Origin: Chloroflexota bacterium | Lineage (GTDB): Bacteria > Chloroflexota > Dehalococcoidia > Lucifugimonadales > Lucifugimonadaceae | NCBI GenBank assembly: GCA_002703265.1 | Contig: NZTZ01000014.1 | Coordinates: forward strand, 31,760 to 37,737 | Direction: 5' to 3' | Length of the DNA stretch: 5,978 nt | In this document: piece by piece, positions 1-5,178 of the stretch | Layout: the number at the start of each line of letters is the position of its first letter | How positions within the stretch are numbered: the first letter of the stretch is position 1 | Notes under the pieces: generated by a model | The model's database searches: none | The model's input: the letters and a program-made list of their open reading frames with translations, nothing else | Told to the model about the DNA's origin: nothing | Made by a program: the position numbers and the translations under genes

Positions 1-752
1 GCTTTATTTGGAGATCCATATCCAATTGTTGTATTTGCAATTATAAGACTTGGTTGATCTAAGTTATTTTTTGCATTAAGGATAGTTCTTTCAAGTAACT
101 TTATATCTAATCCATCGATATCTTCAAAGACTTCCCATCCATAAGCCTTAAATCTTTGAGACACATTTTCAGTAAATGCTAGCTCATTACTTCCATCTAT
201 GGAAATCCCATTAGAATCATATATGTATATAATTTTTCCTAGTCCTAAAGTTCCTGCTAATGAAGCAGCTTCAGAAGCAATACCTTCTTGTAAATCTCCA
301 TCTCCCACTATTCCGTAAATATTATGATTAATAATTTTGTCATATTTGGAAGAAAGCATTTTTTCAGAGATAGCCATTCCTACGCCGTTTGCAAAACCTT
401 GTCCTAATGGTCCTGTGGTTACTTCGATTCCTAAATCAATATCTCTTTCCGGGTGACCAGGAGTTTTTGATCCGAGTTGTCTAAATTTTTTCAAGTCTTC
501 TATAGAAAAATCATATCCTGTTAGACATAAAACTGAGTAGAGTAGAGCAGAGGCATGTCCAATCGATAATATGAATCGATCTCTATTTTGAAAATTAGGG
601 TTTTTAGGATTATGATTCATTATTTTTTTGAATAATGTGTAAGCAATTGGGGCTGCACCCATTGGTGCTCCTGGGTGTCCAGAATTTGCTTTATTTACCT
701 GATCAACCGATAGAAATCGGAGAGTATTAATTGCTTTTTGTTCAATATTCAT
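1..752 (-). CDS. tkt: Transketolase, N-terminal part (3' end cut by window edge)
   Basis: Transketolase moves two-carbon ketol units between sugar phosphates in the non-oxidative pentose phosphate pathway, using thiamine diphosphate and a divalent metal in the cytoplasm. The 250 visible codons read through without a stop and match the PP-binding half. SGHPGAP (residues 24-30) gives H26, SIGHAS gives H66 and TPGHPE gives H100, the same numbering as the E. coli enzyme. GDGDLQEG (150-157) with N181 in DSNGISIDG forms the GDG-N cofactor and metal motif. The last visible residues are TIGYGSPNK, as in full-length bacterial transketolases. The ATG at 752 lies 4 bases after the lactonase stop and has no clear Shine-Dalgarno, so it probably depends on read-through translation from the operon. 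The pyrimidine-binding and C-terminal domains lie outside the window. I cannot tell whether the gene is full length or a split N-terminal subunit, although the sequence style favours full length. Confidence 0.95.
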   Translation of the reverse strand, partial: MNIEQKAINTLRFLSVDQVNKANSGHPGAPMGAAPIAYTLFKKIMNHNPKNPNFQNRDRFILSIGHASALLYSVLCLTGYDFSIEDLKKFRQLGSKTPGHPERDIDLGIEVTTGPLGQGFANGVGMAISEKMLSSKYDKIINHNIYGIVGDGDLQEGIASEAASLAGTLGLGKIIYIYDSNGISIDGSNELAFTENVSQRFKAYGWEVFEDIDGLDIKLLERTILNAKNNLDQPSLIIANTTIGYGSPNK

Positions 753-756
753 TGAT

Positions 757-1677
757 TTATTTAGGCTTATTACCACTTGTTTCCATTTTTATTTTATACA
801 TAGATTTATCAGAAGCTATATACAATTCACTAAAATTTTTACCACCAAAGCATAGATTTGCAGTTCTTTGTTCAGGAATTTGAATTTTTGCTATTAATTC
901 ACCTTTTGGAGAAAAAACTTGTACTCCATCCCAAGCAGATGAAAACAAATTGCCTTCAGAGTCTACTTTTATTCCATCTGGTTTGCCAGGCCTTGGTGTT
1001 GCGAATATTCTTTTGTTACTTATCTTATTATTATTAACATCGAAAGCAAAAATATTTCCAGTTTCACCTGTATCTGTAATGTAGACAGTTTTTTCATCTG
1101 GTGCAAAAGCTATGCCATTTGGAGCATCTATTTCACTTGTTAGTAATTCCACTTTATTATCATTATCAACCAAGTAAACACCATTAAAAACCGTTTCAGA
1201 TCTTGCCTCATGCCCTTCATGATTACTCAAAATTCCATATTGTGGATCCGTAAACCATATTGTTCCATCTGATTTACAAACAAGATCGTTTGGAGAATTG
1301 TAACGCATGCCATTATATTTATTTGTAATTATATCTACGTTTCCGTTTATATCTGTTCTACTTATACATCTTCTACCATGTTCTGCAGTTATCATGAAAT
1401 CATCTAGGTCAACACTGTTTCCATTTGAAAAATTTGATGGGTATCTGTAAACACCAGTAGAACTATCAGATAAGTTGTAAAACAACATCCTGTTATAAGG
1501 AATATCAGACCAGACTATTATATTTTTTTCTTGAAGAAATATGGGACCTTCTGCCCATAGGCAACCTTCATAAATTTTAGAAATTTCAATATTTTTTGGG
1601 AATAGATTACGAGCATCATCAAATAGAAATTCTACACCTTTTTTCAACTCTTTAGGATCTCTAAATATTTTTACCAT
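757..1677 (-). CDS. SMP-30/gluconolactonase/LRE-family sugar lactone hydrolase
   Basis: This 306-residue protein is a six-bladed beta-propeller of the SMP-30/gluconolactonase (regucalcin-like) family. Known members hydrolyse aldonolactones to sugar acids with one bound divalent metal. The metal ligands of the family can be placed: E43 in WAEGPIF, N187 in APNGIAF and D234 in KPDGIKVD. The substrate-pocket segment SPNDLV (N130, D131) is followed by a DGTIWFTDPQYG strand. Blade-like repeats of the type DG-I/V-F are seen throughout, and length is normal for the family. There is no signal peptide, so it is probably cytoplasmic. The ATG overlaps the stop codon of the loader gene by one base (TAATG), and only a weak AAGA lies upstream, which suggests translational coupling. 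Transketolase follows after 4 bases, so a role in sugar or sugar-acid catabolism is likely. The exact lactone cannot be read from the sequence, and some family members act on other esters or lactones. Confidence 0.88.
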   Translation of the reverse strand: MVKIFRDPKELKKGVEFLFDDARNLFPKNIEISKIYEGCLWAEGPIFLQEKNIIVWSDIPYNRMLFYNLSDSSTGVYRYPSNFSNGNSVDLDDFMITAEHGRRCISRTDINGNVDIITNKYNGMRYNSPNDLVCKSDGTIWFTDPQYGILSNHEGHEARSETVFNGVYLVDNDNKVELLTSEIDAPNGIAFAPDEKTVYITDTGETGNIFAFDVNNNKISNKRIFATPRPGKPDGIKVDSEGNLFSSAWDGVQVFSPKGELIAKIQIPEQRTANLCFGGKNFSELYIASDKSMYKIKMETSGNKPK

Positions 1678-3038
1678 TATCTTTTTCTAGCTAATCTTTT
1701 TTTTCTAATATCAGTTGATACTAATGAGATTTGCTCAACTAAATTATTATTTGATAATCTGGAGGCTATCTTTTCTGTAAAAATAGAATCTGATGATAAA
1801 GGTTCTGTTTTTGAATTATAGGATTTGATCTTTTCATAAAATATACTGGAATTTATGACTGTATATTTTAGATTGTCTTGCCTGTATGCGATCAAGTTAT
1901 AGATTATTTCGTCAGACCATTTAGTATTATTATGCCCCCAAAGATCATCAAGAAAAAGGTAGTCAACTTCTTTACACAAATCATATACATATCCTTTTCC
2001 TTGATTAGATCTAACATAGTCTCTAACGTTATCAATGAGCTCCGAAGAAGAAATATAAAATATATTCTTATTTTTTTTATATATTTCGTTTGCGATAGCA
2101 GCAGTAAGATAGCTTTTACCAGATCCTGTTCCTCCATGTATGTATAACCATGTTGGGTTAGGGCTTTCTACAAACTCTTTTGATTTAAGTAGTGCCATTT
2201 CTATTGAATCAAAAGTGATTTTTTCTTCACGAGTTAATTCTTTATTTTGTTTCCTTGGTTGCTTTCTTAATTTAGCATTATCAAAAACTTTAGGGATACC
2301 ATTACTCTGATGTGTTGAATCTTTAGAATCTAAATGAATAGACTGAACTAGATTTGGATCTGAAAATCTAGATTTTGTTCTATCATCAAAATCTGATAAG
2401 TTTTTATTAATTATTACAACTGTTGGTAGTTTTCTAGTGTACCTGTAAGTAAAAAGATGGTCTATTTTTTCCTCAATCCACTCAGAGTATTTCTGATTGC
2501 CGTAGTCATCAATAATAATAAAAGGGTAATCTATAATTTCATTGAAATTTTCTTCTTCAGAATTTGATGTTGAGTTAGTTATGATATCTATAATTTCCTG
2601 AATAGATTTATAAAGAACAGTATTCTCATTTTTAATACAATTTATTGCAATCCCTACAGCTAAATGAGTTTTACCTGTTCCAGGTTCTCCACTAATTAGT
2701 AACCAGCCCATTGGATTCTTTGAGTAATCTTCTGCAATTCTTAAGTTTTTTCTAAGATTTTTAGGATTTGCTTTCCCTATTCTTCCATCAATTTGAAACT
2801 TTTTTAGATCATATTCCAAAAGCTGACTTAATCCAGCATGCATAAGCTTGATATTAATTTCTGATTCATCTGTATTATTTTGTTGGCAAGAAGAACATGG
2901 TACTGTTTGTTTGTTAACTATTATCCATCGAGCAGAGTCACAAATTTCACATTCAACATAGTCTGATTGGTTAGAAAATTCATCATAATAATTTGTTGAA
3001 AATTTTCTTTTATTTAGGATTTCTTTTAAGCTTTCCAA
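1677..3038 (-). CDS. Tandem DnaC/IstB-like AAA+ ATPase, probable replicative helicase loader
   Basis: This 453-residue protein has three parts. The first is an N-terminal zinc motif (C30, C33, C48, C51), reminiscent of the helicase-binding N-terminal domain of DnaI. The second is AAA+ domain 1 (about 66-235), with Walker A GEPGTGKT (117-124), Walker B FIIIDDYG (173-180), sensor-1 N211 and an arginine box SRFSDPNLV (R224). The third is AAA+ domain 2 (about 270-445), with Walker A GGTGSGKS (302-309), Walker B LFLDDLWG (361-368), sensor-1 N396 and arginine box SRLSNNNLV (R427). A polar linker joins the domains and the C-terminus is basic (RKKRLARKR). The two domains align with each other in order and spacing, which points to an old internal duplication of a loader ATPase. 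DnaC/DnaI proteins place the DnaB hexamer on DNA. The position 2 bases after dnaB strongly supports that role. The start is TTG at 3038. The next upstream in-frame stop lies 30 bases away with no ATG or GTG between, and the first internal ATG would remove the zinc motif. Transposition helper IstB is less likely because no istA or inverted repeats are present. Confidence 0.85.
   Translation of the reverse strand: MESLKEILNKRKFSTNYYDEFSNQSDYVECEICDSARWIIVNKQTVPCSSCQQNNTDESEINIKLMHAGLSQLLEYDLKKFQIDGRIGKANPKNLRKNLRIAEDYSKNPMGWLLISGEPGTGKTHLAVGIAINCIKNENTVLYKSIQEIIDIITNSTSNSEEENFNEIIDYPFIIIDDYGNQKYSEWIEEKIDHLFTYRYTRKLPTVVIINKNLSDFDDRTKSRFSDPNLVQSIHLDSKDSTHQSNGIPKVFDNAKLRKQPRKQNKELTREEKITFDSIEMALLKSKEFVESPNPTWLYIHGGTGSGKSYLTAAIANEIYKKNKNIFYISSSELIDNVRDYVRSNQGKGYVYDLCKEVDYLFLDDLWGHNNTKWSDEIIYNLIAYRQDNLKYTVINSSIFYEKIKSYNSKTEPLSSDSIFTEKIASRLSNNNLVEQISLVSTDIRKKRLARKR
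3036..3038 (-). promoter_or_regulatory. TTG start codon of the loader gene, 2 bases after the dnaB stop
   Basis: The junction reads TAA-TT-TTG on the minus strand. A partial Shine-Dalgarno, AAGAGA, lies in the last dnaB codons about 7 bases upstream. No ATG or GTG exists in frame between the TTG and the preceding in-frame TAG at 3066-3068. TTG starts usually lower initiation, which fits a loader needed in smaller amounts than its helicase and coupled to dnaB translation. That regulatory reading is inference. Confidence 0.6.
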
Positions 3039-3040
3039 AA

Positions 3041-4426
3041 TTAATTCTCTTGTGAAGTTAGTTGACTATTTCTTACAGAATCTATTGATACAAATCTTCC
3101 GATTGAATCATCGACTGCCAAAGGAATTGTATCTGTGGGACCATTTCTATGTTTTGCAACTATAATTTCTGCTTGGCCTTCAGGATATGGTACCCCAGGG
3201 TTATTTTTTAGCCAGTCTTCCTTAGTTACAAACTTTTCTTCTCTATGAATGAACATAACTACATCAGCGTCTTGTTCAATTGATCCAGATTCTCTTAAAT
3301 CAGAAAGTAATGGTCTGTGTGATTGTCTATGTTCTATAGCTCTAGAAAGTTGAGAAATAGCTAGAACTGGAACTCTCAAATCTCTAGCCATTGCTTTTAC
3401 TTGTCTAGAAATTTCAGAAACCTCTTGCGCTCTGTTTGTTTCTCTTGATCCCTTGTTATTACTCAATAATTGCATATAGTCTAAAATAATAAAGTCTAAG
3501 CCATATTCAAGTTGTAATCTTCGAGCTTTTCCTCGCATTTCAGCAACACTCTGAATAGGAGAATCGTCAATAAAAATTGAAAGGTCAGAAAGTTTACCAA
3601 TAGCATCAATTAGTCTGTTTTCCTGGGAAGTACTAAGTCTCATCATTCTTAATGAATGCATATTTATTCTTGCCTGTGTTGCAAGCATTCTTGTTGCAAT
3701 TTGTTCCCTTCCCATTTCTAATGAATAAATTGCTACTTTATGATCATTCATAGCCGAGTTTATAGCAAGATTCAAGGCGAACATAGATTTACCAACAGAA
3801 GGTCTAGCAGCTAAAACAAGCATATCAGATCTTTGTAATCCTCCAAGAAGTTCATCTAACATCTTAAATCCTGATCCTATTGGAGCATTTTCACCATCAT
3901 TTATATCACTAGATGAAGTTTCAAGGAAAGGTGTTAATGTTTCTCTAAGAGGAACAAAATCTCTGCTAGGTTGATCATTTCTAATACCATAGATTATGTC
4001 TTCTGCTTTCGATAAAGAAGTTTCCACATCAGGGTCATTATCAAATCCAATATCTGAAATATTTTCAGCAGCGTTGATAAGAGTTCTCATTGTTGCAGTT
4101 CTTCTAACTAGATTTGCATAATGTTTTATATGTATAGAAGTAGGAACAACATCAACAACCTTTGCTAAATAAGCTCTACCACCAACTTCTTCAAGTTTTT
4201 CTTGTGTTTCAAGTTCATGGGCAATTGTTATTTGATTAATAGGCTCTTGCCGGTTAAATAAATCTCTAGCAATTTCAAAAATAATCTTGTTAGGTTCTAG
4301 ATAAAAATGTTCTGGTTCGAGAAATGAGGCAATTTTTGTAAAAGACATACCATCAAGTAAAAGAGACCCAATTACTGATTCTTCTGCAGATATATCATGA
4401 GGAAATAATTTATCAGATAACACCAT
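3041..4426 (-). CDS. dnaB: Replicative DNA helicase DnaB
   Basis: DnaB is the hexameric 5'-3' helicase that unwinds DNA at the bacterial replication fork and interacts with primase. The 461 residues are normal length and show both domains. The N-terminal domain (about 8-115) starts with PHDISAEESVIGSLLLD and contains EVGGRAYL. The RecA-like domain (about 180-450) has Walker A ARPSVGKS (207-214), the catalytic glutamate in SLEMG (E237), Walker B FIILDYMQLL (312-321), ISQLSR (357-362), the DLRESGSIEQDAD segment (376-388) and the arginine finger in KHRNGP (R427). There is no intein, and all motifs are intact. The ATG at 4426 follows the rplI stop by 18 bases, with a weak GGA Shine-Dalgarno 6 bases upstream that lies in a possible hairpin. 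The order rplI-dnaB is common in bacteria; the loader gene follows directly. Confidence 0.97.
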   Translation of the reverse strand: MVLSDKLFPHDISAEESVIGSLLLDGMSFTKIASFLEPEHFYLEPNKIIFEIARDLFNRQEPINQITIAHELETQEKLEEVGGRAYLAKVVDVVPTSIHIKHYANLVRRTATMRTLINAAENISDIGFDNDPDVETSLSKAEDIIYGIRNDQPSRDFVPLRETLTPFLETSSSDINDGENAPIGSGFKMLDELLGGLQRSDMLVLAARPSVGKSMFALNLAINSAMNDHKVAIYSLEMGREQIATRMLATQARINMHSLRMMRLSTSQENRLIDAIGKLSDLSIFIDDSPIQSVAEMRGKARRLQLEYGLDFIILDYMQLLSNNKGSRETNRAQEVSEISRQVKAMARDLRVPVLAISQLSRAIEHRQSHRPLLSDLRESGSIEQDADVVMFIHREEKFVTKEDWLKNNPGVPYPEGQAEIIVAKHRNGPTDTIPLAVDDSIGRFVSIDSVRNSQLTSQEN

Positions 4427-4430
4427 TAAG

Positions 4431-4458
4431 ATTCCAAAATTTTTCTAATTATTGGAAT
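4431..4458 (-). promoter_or_regulatory. Possible hairpin masking the dnaB ribosome-binding site
   Basis: On the minus strand ATTCCAA in the last rplI codons (4458-4452) is exactly complementary to TTGGAAT (4437-4431), which carries the only Shine-Dalgarno-like GGA of dnaB. The 7-base arms enclose a 14-base loop that includes the rplI TAG stop. Ribosomes finishing rplI would disrupt the stem and could re-initiate at dnaB, a classical form of translational coupling. The stem is short and rich in A-T pairs, so its stability is uncertain. Confidence 0.35.
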
Positions 4459-5065
4459 TATTATCTTCATTTTCTTCATTTTCAGAAGAGCTTTTAGGAG
4501 TGTTTTCTTCGTTATTAGAATTTTCTTCAGAATTTTCTTCTGATTGAGATTCTTTTTCTTCGAGTTTCTTTAATTTTTCCTGTTCTATTTTGTGTTCTTC
4601 AATTACTTTTGCTGACTCTTCATCAGGAATAACATTAAGGGTCAAGTTGAGTGATACTTCTTCTACAAATTTTGTGAATACTTTAAATTTTCCTAGAACT
4701 CTAATTGGCTCTGTAATATTAAAAAATCTTCGATTCATTGGTTTACTTATTTTTTCTTCCAATGCCTCTGCAATTATTGCAGGAGTGATTGATCCATACA
4801 GCCTTCCAGTTGGACCTGTTCTAACTTCAAGGTCAAGCTCCATTCCTTCTAGACTTTCTGCAACAACTTGCCAGTCTTTTGTTTCTTGTATTCTTCTTTC
4901 TTCAGCTTCCGCTCTTAGTTTTGTTGTTCTTTGTAGAGCTTCTTCTGTAGCTAATACTGCTAGTCCTTGTGGAATAAGGTAATTTCTAGCGAATCCTGGC
5001 TTTACATTCTTTACATCTCCAGCCCTTGCTGTAGGCAATAAATCTTTCAAAAATAAGATATTCAT
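4445..5065 (-). CDS. rplI: 50S ribosomal protein bL9 with long acidic C-terminal extension
   Basis: bL9 binds 23S rRNA near the base of the L1 stalk of the large ribosomal subunit and spans outwards with two globular domains joined by a long helix. The N-terminal domain is clear: MNILFLKDL, then GDVKNVKPGFARNYLIPQGLA (16-36). The connecting helix (about 41-75) is charged. The C-terminal domain runs from about 76 to 148, with TGPTGRLYGSIT (83-94) and IRVLGKFKVFTKF (121-133). A typical bL9 ends near residue 150, but this one continues for about 55 residues. First comes a charged helix (EEHKIEQEKLKKLEEKE), then a disordered tail made almost only of E, N and S. The ATG at 5065 is preceded by AGGAG with a rather long 12-base spacer. 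It is the first gene of the leftward block, so its promoter should lie in the divergent region to the right. Confidence 0.95.
   Translation of the reverse strand: MNILFLKDLLPTARAGDVKNVKPGFARNYLIPQGLAVLATEEALQRTTKLRAEAEERRIQETKDWQVVAESLEGMELDLEVRTGPTGRLYGSITPAIIAEALEEKISKPMNRRFFNITEPIRVLGKFKVFTKFVEEVSLNLTLNVIPDEESAKVIEEHKIEQEKLKKLEEKESQSEENSEENSNNEENTPKSSSENEENEDNNSNN
4464..4481 (-). repeat. 9-bp perfect tandem repeat in the rplI tail
   Basis: The plus strand reads TCTTCATTT twice in direct succession (4464-4472 and 4473-4481). The unit is a multiple of three, so it stays in frame and yields the repeated asparagine/glutamate pattern near the end of bL9. It suggests growth of the tail by slippage. 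Confidence 0.75.
4517..4540 (-). repeat. 12-bp perfect tandem repeat in the rplI tail (EENS x2)
   Basis: The plus strand carries AGAATTTTCTTC at 4517-4528 and again at 4529-4540. On the coding strand this is GAA-GAA-AAT-TCT twice, giving EENSEENS. Identical codons in both copies point to a recent DNA-level duplication rather than separate mutations. Confidence 0.8.
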
Positions 5066-5077
5066 TTTTAGTTCGTG

Positions 5078-5082
5078 CTCCT
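5078..5082 (-). promoter_or_regulatory. rplI Shine-Dalgarno (AGGAG)
   Basis: AGGAG on the minus strand precedes the rplI ATG by 12 bases, longer than the usual 5-9. The start itself is fixed by the conserved bL9 N-terminus, so the spacing is either simply tolerated or lowers initiation. It is the clearest ribosome-binding site of the leftward block. Confidence 0.65.
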
Positions 5083-5107
5083 GTGAAAAATAATTCTAAA
5101 TTTGACA

Positions 5108-5124
5108 ATTCTAATTTATAGAAT
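5108..5124. promoter_or_regulatory. Inverted repeat, possible operator
   Basis: ATTCTA (5108-5113) and TAGAAT (5119-5124) are perfect 6-base inverted arms around a 5-base centre. Together they fill exactly the 17-base spacer between TTGACA and CATATT on the plus strand, and they overlap the minus-strand TATAAA. AATTCTAA at 5107-5114 also occurs at 5092-5099, 15 bases away. A regulator bound here could affect both directions. AT-rich sequence makes chance palindromes common, so confidence is low. Confidence 0.25.
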
Positions 5125-5168
5125 CATATTTTTTTTATGCTAGTATCTATAATCATAACAAAAAACAT

Positions 5169-5172
5169 GGAG
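5169..5172 (+). promoter_or_regulatory. acsA Shine-Dalgarno (GGAG)
   Basis: GGAG sits 6 bases before the ATG at 5179, an ideal spacing, and fixes that start. It overlaps an upstream ATG-GAG-TAA triplet set that is probably accidental. Confidence 0.75.
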
Positions 5173-5178
5173 TAAAAT

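Larger units (their letters stand above)
5066..5178. promoter_or_regulatory. Divergent intergenic promoter region between rplI and acsA
   Basis: This is the only real intergenic gap and must hold promoters for both directions unless distant ones are used. On the plus strand a perfect TTGACA (5102-5107) is followed after 17 bases by CATATT (5125-5130, 4 of 6). A perfect TATAAT (5148-5153) also lies 25 bases before the acsA ATG; it has no good -35 but follows a T8 tract (5129-5136). On the minus strand TATAAA (5120-5115) is the best -10 candidate for the rplI block, with a poor -35. Which boxes are used cannot be decided by eye. Confidence 0.5.

Noticed and set aside
757..1677. Annotation as a specific gluconolactonase
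   Set aside because: Metal ligands support the family, but substrate-specific residues cannot be assigned from sequence alone, so only the family-level call is kept.
1904..2137. Open frame of 77 codons on the minus strand in another frame of the loader gene
   Set aside because: It overlaps the Walker A/B region of the real gene completely and encodes no recognisable protein.
1878..2147. Open frame of 89 codons on the plus strand inside the loader gene
   Set aside because: It is antisense to the second ATPase domain, is made of hydrophobic low-complexity residues, and has no recognisable domain or ribosome-binding site.
1677..3038. IstB-type transposition helper from an IS21 element
   Set aside because: No istA, no terminal inverted repeats and no target duplication are seen; the gene is tightly coupled to dnaB, carries a zinc motif and has two ATPase domains.
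4590..4982. Open frame of 130 codons on the plus strand opposite rplI
   Set aside because: It is antisense to the conserved bL9 domains; its serine-rich content is explained by the complementary codons of rplI.
5167..5175. Mini-ORF ATG-GAG-TAA before acsA as a regulatory leader peptide
   Set aside because: Two codons overlap the acsA Shine-Dalgarno and have no ribosome-binding site of their own; it is best explained by chance.
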